From Candidatus Latescibacterota bacterium (GTDB taxonomy: Bacteria; Latescibacterota; UBA2968; UBA8231), in contig JAJEIO010000038.1 in assembly GCA_022827835.1 (NCBI GenBank), forward strand, positions 1-37,234: 37,234 nt of DNA. The letters are read 5' to 3'. The notes beneath the pieces were generated by a model. It made no database searches and was not told the origin of the DNA. It worked only from the letters and a program-made list of their open reading frames with translations. Below are positions 1 through 7,034 of this stretch, in pieces (position 1 is the stretch's first letter; each line of letters starts with the position of its first letter). A program made the translations under genes and the position numbers.

Positions 1-546
1 ATGTCGCAAGACCTTTCGAGCCGTCATTGTCTTGCACAACATAGCGACGGCACCATTAGGTGGTATTGCTTCAATCAATCGAATAAGCATCCACTCGGCA
101 ATGTCAAAGTTGGATTTTCCTGTGCGAGCATCCAAGCCACGTAGTCGCTGAAAGTTGGTCTTTTTGGGCCGGTTCTGACTACCTAAAAGTCCTAGTTCAG
201 AATTTGTAACCCAAGGAGGATTGCCAATCACTAAAACCTTGCCCGATGCTGTTCGGTTGAGTACCTGCTTCCAGTCTATGGTAAAAAAATCCCGATTAAA
301 AAGTTTAACTCCACATGTTTTTAGTGTCTCGTATGCTTGAGCTACATAGTCTTGATTAATCTCATAACCCTCATACTGGCATTCTTTTCCCCACTGAGCG
401 TTTGAAGCATTGAGGAATGAGCCGATCCCTGCCGTTGGTTCAACGACTAGGTCGGGATCCCCATAAATATCAGAAACTAGGGATGTTACCTTAGTTGCCA
501 ATTCTTGAGGGGTCTGAAAGTCGCCAAATTCTTTTCTTTTGTTCAT
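1..546 (-). CDS. N6-adenine DNA methyltransferase, N-terminal part (window edge)
   Basis: This is the first 182 residues of a class I SAM-dependent DNA methylase; the rest lies beyond base 1. The SAM-binding motif I is visible as V-E-P-T-A-G-I-G-S-F near residues 35-45. Motif IV, the N6-adenine signature N-P-P-W, is at residues 109-112. Motif I precedes motif IV, as in many type II adenine methylases. The N-terminus (F-G-D-F-Q-T-P-Q-E-L-A) matches the substrate-loading start common to these enzymes. Its ATG (546-544) overlaps the stop codon of the upstream endonuclease gene in an ATGA, so the two are almost certainly translationally coupled. It should methylate adenine in the site cut by that endonuclease and so protect the host. 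The recognition sequence cannot be read from the DNA. Codon use is AT-richer than in the backbone genes, consistent with acquisition. Confidence 0.88.
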   Translation of the reverse strand, partial: MNKRKEFGDFQTPQELATKVTSLVSDIYGDPDLVVEPTAGIGSFLNASNAQWGKECQYEGYEINQDYVAQAYETLKTCGVKLFNRDFFTIDWKQVLNRTASGKVLVIGNPPWVTNSELGLLGSQNRPKKTNFQRLRGLDARTGKSNFDIAEWMLIRLIEAIPPNGAVAMLCKTMTARKVLRH

Positions 547-1193
547 AGTTTTTCGATGCCGATGACTGTTCCAGCTTGCTGAATCACACGGCTGTACTGG
601 AGTCGCCATTGAAGCGCATTAGAGATAGTCAGATATCCAGTTTCAGGGGGATTGGCTAGCACTTCCTCCGCAAGTGTCTGTGCTTGAATATCGTCGAGTG
701 GAAGCATTCTTTCAGCAAAGAAAGCGAGAATATCGTCGAGATTTCCCTCATTCTCAATAATTTTCAAGATACCACTTGTCGTCTGAAAATCTGCGGTTCG
801 AGACTTATCGACAAAGATTGTATGATGAATATTTAGACTACCTGTCTTTGTTTGCTCGTCGTCAGACTTTTCATATACGAAGACAAGCAGGCTATATCCG
901 AGGCCGTAAATTTTCTGTTGTGCCGCCTCGAAAGGACAAGAAGATTGAGGCTGTTTAATGCTAGTGACCTTGATGTCCACATCCAACTCAGGAAAATCAA
1001 TTCCTTTGGCTGAAGATCCTTCAACGTAATCATATCTTTTATGAAGATTTGCTTGAAATTTCTGCTCTAGATAGGTACCGACTGCCTTGCCATCCGTCAC
1101 GCCAAAGAGAGACGGTTCGGCATGAGTAGATTCTTGAGCAGCAAACGCGGTGGCCTCTGTCTTGAGGCGAGGAATCGTCAATTTCTTTAACAT
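543..1193 (-). CDS. Type II restriction endonuclease, PD-(D/E)XK fold
   Basis: This protein of about 216 residues is encoded directly upstream of, and overlapping by 4 bp, an N6-adenine methylase. A likely PD-(D/E)XK core is the segment G-I-D-F-P-E-L-D-V-D-I-K-V-T, in which an acidic residue is followed by D-I-K. It is followed by a conserved-looking Q-P-Q-S-S-C-P-F stretch that I associate with proteins annotated as restriction endonucleases. I infer that it cuts unmethylated DNA as the partner of that methylase. I chose the ATG at 1193 (M-L-K-K-L). An in-frame TTG at 1214 would add seven residues but lies at the edge of a perfect palindrome that may be regulatory. The family assignment is good. 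The cleavage site is unknown, and no second copy of a specificity domain is visible. Confidence 0.78.
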   Translation of the reverse strand: MLKKLTIPRLKTEATAFAAQESTHAEPSLFGVTDGKAVGTYLEQKFQANLHKRYDYVEGSSAKGIDFPELDVDIKVTSIKQPQSSCPFEAAQQKIYGLGYSLLVFVYEKSDDEQTKTGSLNIHHTIFVDKSRTADFQTTSGILKIIENEGNLDDILAFFAERMLPLDDIQAQTLAEEVLANPPETGYLTISNALQWRLQYSRVIQQAGTVIGIEKL

Positions 1194-1198
1194 TATAG

Positions 1199-1214
1199 TT
1201 GGTTCTCGAACCAA
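1199..1214. promoter_or_regulatory. 16-bp palindrome just upstream of the endonuclease start
   Basis: The sequence TTGGTTC-TC-GAACCAA has 7-bp perfect arms and a 2-bp centre. It lies 5 bp upstream of the endonuclease ATG, where a ribosome-binding site or operator would sit. Many type II R-M systems delay endonuclease expression through such operators, but no controller (C) protein gene is visible in the window. Function is inferred. Confidence 0.4.
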
Positions 1215-1369
1215 TGGCGTTGTTGCATGAACTTGTGTTCACGCTTCAGTAAATCGTTTGATGACGACAGGCTTCTTATTAGATTGGTCGTCCAAAAATC
1301 CTTTCAGGCCCAAGGTATCGTATTGTCTGCACCTAGTCAAGAACCGCCGTCGTTGCCGAACTGGTCGGA

Positions 1370-1436
1370 GAGTTGGTCAAGGGCGGCGCAGCGGCAAGAC
1401 ATCAAACGCGCTCAGCGAATGGCGAGCGAGATATAA
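1370..1436 (+). pseudogene. Frameshifted 3' remnant of a RelE/HigB-type toxin gene
   Basis: Toxins paired with COG3636 antitoxins usually end in a G-G-D-K-x-x-Q-x-x-D-I-x-x-A motif. Here the reading frame from about 1373 gives L-V-K-G-G. Only after a one-base shift does it continue as A-A-Q-R-Q-D-I-K-R-A-Q-R-M-A-S-E-I and stop at 1434-1436. I see no recognisable toxin N-terminus or central strands between 1215 and 1370. The position, directly upstream of the antitoxin and 9 bp from its start, is exactly where the toxin gene belongs. I read it as a decayed toxin. The homology is short, so a chance match remains possible. Confidence 0.5.
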
Positions 1437-1445
1437 GGAGGCATC

Positions 1446-1721
1446 ATGAAGCTCAAAAAATTCGACGTAATCGATTTTCTCGACAACGATGAGGCGTTGA
1501 TTGAATACCTCAACATAGCGCTAGAAGAAAACGATCCGAAGTACTTCGCCAAGGCTCTCGGCAATGTCGCCCGGGCCAAGGGGATGTCCTCCATCGCCGA
1601 AGCCAGCGGTCTGGGGCGGCAGGCGTTGTACCGGGCGCTATCCAGCGAGGGCAACCCGCGGATTGACACGCTCTTTAGAGTGCTGGATACACTGAACGTC
1701 CGGCTTGCTATCACCCAGTAG
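1446..1721 (+). CDS. Addiction-module antidote protein (COG3636 / HigA-like)
   Basis: This 91-residue protein matches the putative addiction-module antidote family. The N-terminal signature K-F-D-V-I-D-F-L-D-N-D-E-A-L-I-E-Y-L is followed by a helix-turn-helix around residues 38-75 (G-L-G-R-Q-A-L-Y-R-A-L-S, then N-P-R-I-D-T-L), and the C-terminus ends L-N-V-R-L-A. Such proteins bind DNA and neutralise a RelE/HigB-type mRNA-cleaving toxin encoded upstream. A strong ribosome-binding site (AAGGAGG) lies 7 bp before the ATG. The toxin gene upstream appears frameshifted and truncated, so this antitoxin is probably an orphan. It may still repress its own promoter or neutralise a related toxin elsewhere. 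Confidence 0.85.
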   Translation: MKLKKFDVIDFLDNDEALIEYLNIALEENDPKYFAKALGNVARAKGMSSIAEASGLGRQALYRALSSEGNPRIDTLFRVLDTLNVRLAITQ

Positions 1722-1771
1722 CTTCCTTGATTTAGATAGATACGGGGAAATACATCGAGCTTCCGCAAGGT

Positions 1772-1807
1772 GAAGCGCGGAAGTGACCGACGGCATTCCC
1801 GCGCTTC
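1772..1807. repeat. Inverted repeat downstream of the antitoxin
   Basis: Arms GAAGCGCGG and CCGCGCTTC are perfectly complementary over 9 bp with an 18-base loop. There is no following T-run, so it is not a canonical intrinsic terminator. It lies between the antitoxin stop and the transporter start and could still fold in RNA. Confidence 0.35.
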
Positions 1808-1870
1808 GCCGCGCCTTTGGGCGTCAACGTCGAGGACTAGCACCCTACTTATAGAAGAGGGATCGGCAGG

Positions 1871-2764
1871 ATGGGGATTGGGATACTGTGTATGCTGGGG
1901 GTGTTTGCGTTGTGGAGCGTCATCCCGGTGCTGGTGAAACTGCTATTTCCCGTTTTTGATCCGTTCACGATCGCCTTTCTCCGGTTGCTGCAAGGTGCGG
2001 CGGTCGTGTCGGCCGCCTTTTTCGCGCGCGGCCATACCCTGCGGGACATTCAATGGTCTTGGTGGCACGTGATCGGGGGGCTGGGCATGAGCCTGAATTT
2101 CTCGCTCTATGCGTTGGCGCTGAGTTATACTACGGCCAGCGCTGGCTCGTTAGTCGTCCAGGTGCAATACGTCGCGCTGACGGTGCTGGCCGTCGTCGTG
2201 CTGCGCGAGCGGTTGGGTATAGGGAAAATGGTGGGGATGGCGCTGGTGCTGGCTGGAGTCGCGGTGATCGTGGGGGCACGCGAGGATGTGGGCCACCTGT
2301 TTGCACCGCGCTATGTACTGGGCAATGTGCTGATGCTGTTCTCGGGGCTGGGCTGGGGGATCTACGCGCTCGCCAACAAGGCACTTGCACAGCGGGTGGG
2401 AACCGCGGCGATACTGAGCCCAATGATGACGATGGGTGTAGTAGTCACGGGCGCACTCGCCGCGACTCATTTCCAACTGCACTCGGAGCCGACGGCGGCC
2501 ACGTGGATTGTGGTGCTCGTTTTGGGCGTGTTGGCCACTGGCTGTGCGTTTGTTTTGGTCTCAGAGGGCATGAAGCGGCTCAGTGCCGTGCTGGTCGGTA
2601 CGCTGACCGCTACGGCACCCATCGGGCAGATCGCGCTGGCCCACTGGGTCTTGGGGGAGTCAGTGACTTGGAGTCTGATTGGCGGTGGGGTTTTGATTTT
2701 GGCCGGCGTGCTCGGTATGGTGTATGCCGAGCGATTTCAGGCCCGACGGCGAGACCTCAGCTAA
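1871..2764 (+). CDS. EamA/DMT-superfamily transporter
   Basis: This inner-membrane protein of 297 residues has about ten hydrophobic segments arranged as two EamA repeats, the usual size for the drug/metabolite transporter superfamily. The first repeat begins at the N-terminus (F-A-L-W-S-V-I-P-V-L-V-K). The second begins near residue 150 (V-L-G-N-V-L-M-L-F-S-G-L-G-W-G-I-Y-A-L). Each repeat ends in a glycine-rich helix with the usual G-x-x-L-I-L-A-G-V pattern. Members export amino acids, nucleobases or other small molecules; the substrate cannot be deduced. It runs alone on the plus strand and converges with the oxygenase gene, with 7 bp between stop codons. A weak purine-rich stretch precedes the ATG. 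A start at the internal methionine of residue 7 is possible. Confidence 0.9.
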   Translation: MGIGILCMLGVFALWSVIPVLVKLLFPVFDPFTIAFLRLLQGAAVVSAAFFARGHTLRDIQWSWWHVIGGLGMSLNFSLYALALSYTTASAGSLVVQVQYVALTVLAVVVLRERLGIGKMVGMALVLAGVAVIVGAREDVGHLFAPRYVLGNVLMLFSGLGWGIYALANKALAQRVGTAAILSPMMTMGVVVTGALAATHFQLHSEPTAATWIVVLVLGVLATGCAFVLVSEGMKRLSAVLVGTLTATAPIGQIALAHWVLGESVTWSLIGGGVLILAGVLGMVYAERFQARRRDLS

Positions 2765-2771
2765 AATTTTT

Positions 2772-3560
2772 CTAGTCCTCAGCTACTAGATGCGCCCGCT
2801 CGGGCCGCAGAAGCTCTCTTAGTTTGGCGTCGTATTCTCGCTTGGTCGCCGCTTGATTTTCGGGTAGGCCGATTTCGACCCCCGCCGCAGCATAGGTCAT
2901 AACCAGTGCCTTGCGCGGCTTGTCGTCTATATTGGTTGATCCGCCGTGGACCATCGACGTCGTCAGCACGGTCACCTGTCCCGCTTGTGCCAAAACCGGC
3001 TGCGGCGCAGCGTATTCCGGCGGCAGGTCCACCATTTTGATGCCCTGGACTCCCGGCATCGCGTCTTTCAGCACTGGATCGACCGAACGCGCGGCAGCTA
3101 CTAGGCGGTGGCTGCCGGGTCGGTGCATCATCGGTGCCCGCTGCTCATTGACATCGGTCAACCACAGAAAAAAACTGCATACGACCCGCCGTGGCGTCGC
3201 AGCCCAATCCGCCAAGCTGTACTGGATATCGGTGTGCTGGTCGTAGCTGAACTCGCTTTCCGGCTGGGGATAAGAGGCCAAAATCGCCGTTTGGAAGAAG
3301 CGGATTGCATCGGCTCGCAGGACTCGTTTGGCGACCGCTTCAAAGAAGGGATGCTGGATCAGGTCCAGTAGGGCCGGCTCGTAGTAATTGCAGGTCGCTC
3401 CGTAGCGAAAACGCGGTGCCTGGTCCGGTTCGGCTGGTTTAAAAGGCAGTAGTGCGTCGATGGCGGCCGCGGCCGCGGCGATTTCTTCGGTCGTCAAAGG
3501 CGTGTCAATGGTGACAGCGCCCCGTTCCTCAAAGGTCCTTAATTGTTCGGCGCTGATCAT
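2772..3560 (-). CDS. Phytanoyl-CoA dioxygenase (PhyH) family protein
   Basis: This protein of about 262 residues has the double-stranded beta-helix fold of Fe(II)/2-oxoglutarate oxygenases. The iron-binding H-x-D is visible as Q-H-T-D-I-Q. The distal histidine is in T-T-S-M-V-H-G-G-S-T-N, and the 2-oxoglutarate-binding arginine is probably in D-K-P-R-K-A-L. All three metal ligands are intact, so it should hydroxylate a small-molecule substrate, which is unknown. I chose the ATG at 3560 because AAGGGAGGA lies 5 bp before it. A longer in-frame reading would add nine residues without a good ribosome-binding site. It follows the TlpA-like gene on the same strand by about 35 bp and may be co-transcribed. 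The PhyH family is often expanded in uncultivated marine bacteria. Confidence 0.9.
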   Translation of the reverse strand: MISAEQLRTFEERGAVTIDTPLTTEEIAAAAAAIDALLPFKPAEPDQAPRFRYGATCNYYEPALLDLIQHPFFEAVAKRVLRADAIRFFQTAILASYPQPESEFSYDQHTDIQYSLADWAATPRRVVCSFFLWLTDVNEQRAPMMHRPGSHRLVAAARSVDPVLKDAMPGVQGIKMVDLPPEYAAPQPVLAQAGQVTVLTTSMVHGGSTNIDDKPRKALVMTYAAAGVEIGLPENQAATKREYDAKLRELLRPERAHLVAED

Positions 3561-3594
3561 AGCTCCTCCCTTGCTAAAGCAGCACATGGCTAAG

Positions 3595-4935
3595 TCAAAA
3601 GGCGTCGTGCAAATCGTCCAAAGCGCCTATTAGCTCTGGGTCAATTACGACACCATCTGGGCCGACCCAGACGTACGAGGGAATCCCGCTTATGTGGTAT
3701 ATCTCCGTTGGCTTGGTCTCGTTTTCTACTTCGATTACCTGGGGCCATTCGATCCCGTTCTCCTCAACATAGCGGAGCACCGCTTCGCGGCTCTTATCTT
3801 CGCTGATGCCGATGATTTCGAGGCCGTGCGTCTGCTTCGTCCTATATATCTCCACTAGCTCAGGTGTATCCTCTATGCATGGTCCACATCTTGTGTGCCA
3901 GAAGTTGAGCAGGACATGACGTCCCCGGAAGTCAGCGAGGCGGAGCGTATCGCCGTGGACATCTACAACCGCGAACTCGGGCGCGGGTTCACCTTTTGTT
4001 ATAGCGGTCTTGGGGGGGACTTCCACGTCGGTCGGTACCAGCACGATCTTATCCCCGGCCGGGCTGATCATCTCAACCTTAAGCGATCTGCCGAAGATGT
4101 TGAAGGGGCTATCGGTCCGGTAGGTCTCGCGGGATTGCATTTTATTTTCAAAGAGCCCATCCTTGTTTAGATCCCAAAGGATGCGGCCGAGATTGTCGTG
4201 ATAGGTGGCTGCGTCGAGCCTGCTCACTACAGCTAGTCTGACTTCCTTGCCGCTTAGTTCGACTGATCCTACCCGCATGTCGAACACATGCCCCCTGAAA
4301 TAGGGATTATCAGGGCTCCTGTTTTCTGGAAAATTCTCGAACTTGAACACCGCGACGGGTACGGTCTTCTCTTTTACTTCCTCGCCGTCGGTATATTCGA
4401 AGCAGACCTCTGACTCTGCGCGAATTCCATGAACAGTGTCGCCAAACTTAGAGTTCGAGGGATAGATCGGCTTCTCGTCCACGAAGTCCTCGTCGTTGTC
4501 AGAGTCAAAGTAGAAGACTTCTCTGCCATCGGCGTCCAGCGCATTGATCCAGGAAACTTGGGAGTCGGGGAGTTCGCGGCGCGGAGGCGTCCACAGGCGC
4601 TCCAAGCCTCGCTCTGGCGAACTCGACAAGAGGACGGATTCCGAACTGAGATCAAATATGCCGTAGAAGAGGATTCTATCGGTTGGCGGCAGGCCCCGGA
4701 GACCGACCTCGATGGGCTCCTTGCCGACCCAGTTCTCGTCTTCAAAGTCGAGTCCTGGCCAACCATAAAAGTCGCCGAGCACCTCCTCACTGGGCCGCAC
4801 CCACTGCAACGGAATGACGATCTGGTCGTCTTTGCTACTCGTGCCCATTACCGCACTGGTGCAGAAGAAAGTTAAGAGTGCCAAGAGTACCGTTTTCTGT
4901 TTTGAACTACCGCCATTAGGCTTTTGTCTGAGCAT
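3595..4935 (-). CDS. Secreted TlpA-like thioredoxin-fold protein with a large N-terminal region
   Basis: This 446-residue protein begins with a Sec signal peptide: a basic n-region, then the hydrophobic T-V-L-L-A-L-L-T-F-F-C ending near residue 31. The C-terminal 130 residues form an AhpC/TSA-Redoxin (TlpA/ResA) domain. It has E-P-A-P-E-F at its start, the redox motif C-G-P-C at about 350-353 preceded by F-W-H-T-R, and the cis-proline loop S-G-I-P-S-Y. It probably reduces or isomerises disulfides, or delivers thiols, in the periplasm. Residues 35-305 match no family I know. They are acidic, with D-x-N-x-D-G-like calcium-binding loops (D-L-N-K-D-G; D-S-D-N-D-E-D). The start codon and its GAGGAGG ribosome-binding site lie inside a duplicated fragment of the nucleosidase gene, read in another frame. 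Confidence 0.82.
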   Translation of the reverse strand: MLRQKPNGGSSKQKTVLLALLTFFCTSAVMGTSSKDDQIVIPLQWVRPSEEVLGDFYGWPGLDFEDENWVGKEPIEVGLRGLPPTDRILFYGIFDLSSESVLLSSSPERGLERLWTPPRRELPDSQVSWINALDADGREVFYFDSDNDEDFVDEKPIYPSNSKFGDTVHGIRAESEVCFEYTDGEEVKEKTVPVAVFKFENFPENRSPDNPYFRGHVFDMRVGSVELSGKEVRLAVVSRLDAATYHDNLGRILWDLNKDGLFENKMQSRETYRTDSPFNIFGRSLKVEMISPAGDKIVLVPTDVEVPPKTAITKGEPAPEFAVVDVHGDTLRLADFRGRHVLLNFWHTRCGPCIEDTPELVEIYRTKQTHGLEIIGISEDKSREAVLRYVEENGIEWPQVIEVENETKPTEIYHISGIPSYVWVGPDGVVIDPELIGALDDLHDAF

Positions 4936-5072
4936 CTTGCGCCTCCTCTGGGGTTAGGGAAAATTCTGCATCGTCTAGCTGCCGTTGAAGATGGGCTAAT
5001 ACTTCGTCGCGGTGTTGCAAGGCTAGCAAGTCGTCGTTGACAATGGGTGTCGCCGGTGCCAGCGTCTGTCAG
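4916..5072 (-). pseudogene. 3'-terminal fragment of the nucleosidase gene (copy C)
   Basis: Read on the minus strand this gives V-N-D-D-L-L-A-L-Q-H-R-D-E-V-L-A-H-L-Q-R-Q-L and continues to ...D-A-Q-T-K-A and a stop at 4916. It parallels residues of about 236-279 of the intact nucleosidase at 6063-6902, including the end of the reading frame. Homology stops at about 5072, next to the stop codon of the outer-membrane gene. There is no N-terminal part and no start, so this is a duplicated fragment, not a gene. It overlaps the first codons of the TlpA-like gene. Confidence 0.85.
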
Positions 5073-5080
5073 CGAGATCC

Positions 5081-5971
5081 TCAGAACTGGTATAGCAGGC
5101 TGAGGCTTGCGCCCCAGAACGAGGTGTCGTCCGTGGTGATAGTGTATAGAATCGGCTCACCACGCCCCACTGTGGAATCGTGGCTGCGCAGTTGATCCCA
5201 CTCGGTCTTTTCGCTTGCGAACTCGCCGGAAGCTACCCAGCGCAACTTGAGGTCCAGAGCGGCGCGATCGCCGATCTGATAGGCCGCGCCGGCGAGCAGT
5301 TGATAGCCTATGCGGCGGTCGGTCAGTCGCGCTTGGCCGATCGTGGTTGAACCGGCGATTTTCGCGTTCAAATCCGGGTCTGCAAACGTCCTAATCCGGC
5401 TGGGGTCGTCGTTGCGCTTCCAATTGGTAAAATAGTAAAGCGACGTGCTGGCCATCCCCGCTCCAGCCCCGGCGTACGACACTAGCGCCGGTCCCAATGC
5501 AAAGTCGTAGTAAGCGTTGGCGAACAGGTTGTGCGCTAGCAAATTATCGATCCCGGCGATGGCCAATTCGATTTCCTGATCCTGCTTGTCGAGGGTTATG
5601 TCGTCGAAGATGGCAATGTCGGAGCGCTCGTCGTAGGTCGTGCTGCGGTGGAAGTACTCCCCTTCGATTCTGAAGGCTCCCCAGCGATAGCCAAGAGCGA
5701 AGCCAGACCCGATTCCGGAGCCGCCGCCAAACGCATTTTCCCATTCCGTTGGGGCTGGCACTGAATCGCATTCATCGGTCACTTCCAAGCCGTCCGGATT
5801 GATGATTCGGTCGCACTTGGTGCCCCAGTCGTTGTCGGTGCCCCGCACGTCCATTGCTGGAGCAACGGCGATCCCCAAGCCCATCTGAATGTACAGGCCA
5901 TCTTGGCCGAGGGCGTGGTTGTAGAAGCCGAGCAGGGCGACCGTCCACAGCAAGAATTTTTGCGGCATCAC
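5081..5971 (-). CDS. Outer-membrane beta-barrel protein
   Basis: This 296-residue protein begins with a signal peptide (K-F-L-L-W-T-V-A-L-L-G-F-Y, cleavage after A-L-G near residue 22). The N-terminus of the mature part (G-L-Y-I-Q-M-G-L-G-I-A) and the repeated amphipathic strands (W-G-A-F-R-I-E-G-E-Y; R-I-G-Y-Q-L-L-A-G-A-A-Y) are typical of small porin/opacity-type barrels. It ends in L-S-L-L-Y-Q-F, the terminal aromatic signal used by the Bam complex. Length fits an 8- to 10-strand barrel. A long loop with two cysteines (W-G-T-K-C-D-R and V-T-D-E-C-D) may form a surface disulfide. A purine-rich AAAGGAAA precedes the ATG. It sits between two copies of the nucleosidase tail, so it may have been involved in the local duplication. 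Its ligand is unknown. Confidence 0.82.
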   Translation of the reverse strand: MMPQKFLLWTVALLGFYNHALGQDGLYIQMGLGIAVAPAMDVRGTDNDWGTKCDRIINPDGLEVTDECDSVPAPTEWENAFGGGSGIGSGFALGYRWGAFRIEGEYFHRSTTYDERSDIAIFDDITLDKQDQEIELAIAGIDNLLAHNLFANAYYDFALGPALVSYAGAGAGMASTSLYYFTNWKRNDDPSRIRTFADPDLNAKIAGSTTIGQARLTDRRIGYQLLAGAAYQIGDRAALDLKLRWVASGEFASEKTEWDQLRSHDSTVGRGEPILYTITTDDTSFWGASLSLLYQF

Positions 5972-6007
5972 AGTTTCCTTTCTTTAGGATTAGGTACAGA
6001 TGAAGCG

Positions 6008-6035
6008 CAAACGAGTCGTCCTATTCGTTTGTCAA
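6008..6035 (-). promoter_or_regulatory. Putative -35 box and inverted repeat upstream of the barrel gene
   Basis: On the minus strand a perfect TTGACA (6035-6030) runs into an inverted repeat CAAACGA-N10-TCGTTTG (6008-6031), about 40-60 bp upstream of the barrel gene start. I see no good -10 box at the expected distance. This is a candidate operator/promoter region only. Confidence 0.35.
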
Positions 6036-6062
6036 CGCTATTTTCAAGTTATCCAACCGTCT

Positions 6063-6902
6063 TTAGGCTTCGGTCTGATCATCTTTTGTCTCTTCTGGAA
6101 TAAGGAAAAACTCCACTTCGTCTAGCCGCTGCTTAAGATGGGCTAATACTTCGTCGCGGCTTTGCAAGGACAGCAAGTCGTCGTTGACGGCAGGGGTCTC
6201 CGGTACCAGCGTTTGCCAGCGCGCGAGCAAGCCGCGCAACTGATGCTGTTGCGTGGCCGTGAATTGCCAGTGGGCGATTAGCTCGGCAAGGCCGGGTGGA
6301 TCGGCGTGTAGCGCGTGGAGTTGCTGGCTGAGTGTTCGCAGGTGTTCGCCAACTTGGGAGACTGTATCGAGTTGGGATTCTATTAACGCTGCTACTTTCG
6401 CCGCGTTAAGTGTCTGATAGGGGGATTGCGGGTTGTCGGAGACGATCTTGAGGCAGTGGATTCGCTCGCTGGTGGCAAAGCGCTGGGCGGCCTCGCAAAA
6501 GCCGCTGGCTTCCATGTCATACGCAGCGTCGCTAGCAGCCGGTTGTGCGAGATCGACGGTGTGTAGCAAAGTGGTGCGGCAGAGCGGAGAAGCGGTGAAG
6601 GCGGGGTAAAAGGGCTTGCCGCTGGCTGCGTCCACGATCTTATGCGCTAGCAGGGGCGTACCCACTGCTTGGCTGCCGTGGCCAGCGATGCCGATATTGA
6701 GCCAAGCAGCCGGTGTATCGCCGATCAATGCACGCAGGTACGCCGTGGCGGCGGCCGCGGCCACTTTGCCGATGCCGGAGACAATCAGGTGCGTCTGCTC
6801 GCCCGCGCAGATGCGATAGGGATGGCCGCTCACGCCTTGGAGGCGGTGGGGAGCCAACAGCGGGCGCGCCTCAGCCGCGAGAGCTACTACTAAGCACAAC
6901 AT
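6063..6902 (-). CDS. MTA/SAH-nucleosidase-like (PNP/UDP phosphorylase superfamily) protein
   Basis: This 279-residue protein has a catalytic domain at about 1-185 and an extra helical C-terminus at about 186-279. Superfamily marks are V-S-G-I-G-K-V-A-A-A at 41-50, the N-I-G-I-A-G strand-turn at 69-74, the ribose/base-binding Y-D-M-E-A-S-G at 128-134 (Met-Glu pair), and the catalytic S-D at 155-156. It probably cleaves the glycosidic bond of 5'-methylthioadenosine, S-adenosylhomocysteine or a relative; a futalosine-type substrate is also possible. The roughly 95-residue tail, rich in Q, H and L, is not standard for the family. Parts of this gene recur at 4916-5072 (tail only) and 10516-10827 (internally deleted), making it the parent of a local repeat family. 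A leaderless-type promoter is predicted upstream. Confidence 0.82.
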   Translation of the reverse strand: MLCLVVALAAEARPLLAPHRLQGVSGHPYRICAGEQTHLIVSGIGKVAAAAATAYLRALIGDTPAAWLNIGIAGHGSQAVGTPLLAHKIVDAASGKPFYPAFTASPLCRTTLLHTVDLAQPAASDAAYDMEASGFCEAAQRFATSERIHCLKIVSDNPQSPYQTLNAAKVAALIESQLDTVSQVGEHLRTLSQQLHALHADPPGLAELIAHWQFTATQQHQLRGLLARWQTLVPETPAVNDDLLSLQSRDEVLAHLKQRLDEVEFFLIPEETKDDQTEA

Positions 6903-6993
6903 GAGGGCTAATATACCGGCTGACTGCCCCTCGGCAACTCGGATTGACCCTGCTTGGACAGGGGCCTAAGTTCTGGAAGACAAACGAGAAAGG
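6903..6993. repeat. Direct repeat copy A: nucleosidase/dapF intergenic region
   Basis: This 91-bp stretch aligns without gaps to 10828-10918, with about 80 identical positions by eye. It includes the nucleosidase promoter, the dapF-side TTGACC and TAAGTT boxes, and the dapF ribosome-binding region GAGAAAGG. It ends just where dapF itself would begin, but no dapF follows here. Together with the adjoining nucleosidase gene it forms the left flank of the R-M island. Confidence 0.9.
6910..6937 (-). promoter_or_regulatory. Predicted leaderless promoter of the nucleosidase gene
   Basis: On the minus strand TTGCCG (6937-6932), a 16-bp spacer and TATATT (6915-6910) form a sigma70-like promoter. The -10 box ends only 7 bases before the ATG at 6902, so transcription would start at or next to the start codon. 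The same boxes and spacing are kept in the duplicated copy upstream of 10827, where the intervening bases differ. That conservation supports function. Confidence 0.5.
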
Positions 6994-7034
6994 GAACATA
7001 TTTGCCCCCCTTCTCTCTTTTTGTTTAACCCTAA

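Noticed and set aside
1227..1449. Two overlapping short plus-strand frames before the antitoxin
   Set aside because: Neither has a ribosome-binding site or a complete toxin fold; only the last 20 or so codons of one resemble a toxin tail.
1772..1807. Intrinsic terminator after the antitoxin
   Set aside because: The 9-bp stem has an 18-base loop and no T-run, so I kept it only as an inverted repeat.
2053..2775. A 240-codon plus-strand frame inside the EamA transporter gene
   Set aside because: Gly/Arg-rich shadow frame without hydrophobic segments; the transporter frame is clearly the real one.
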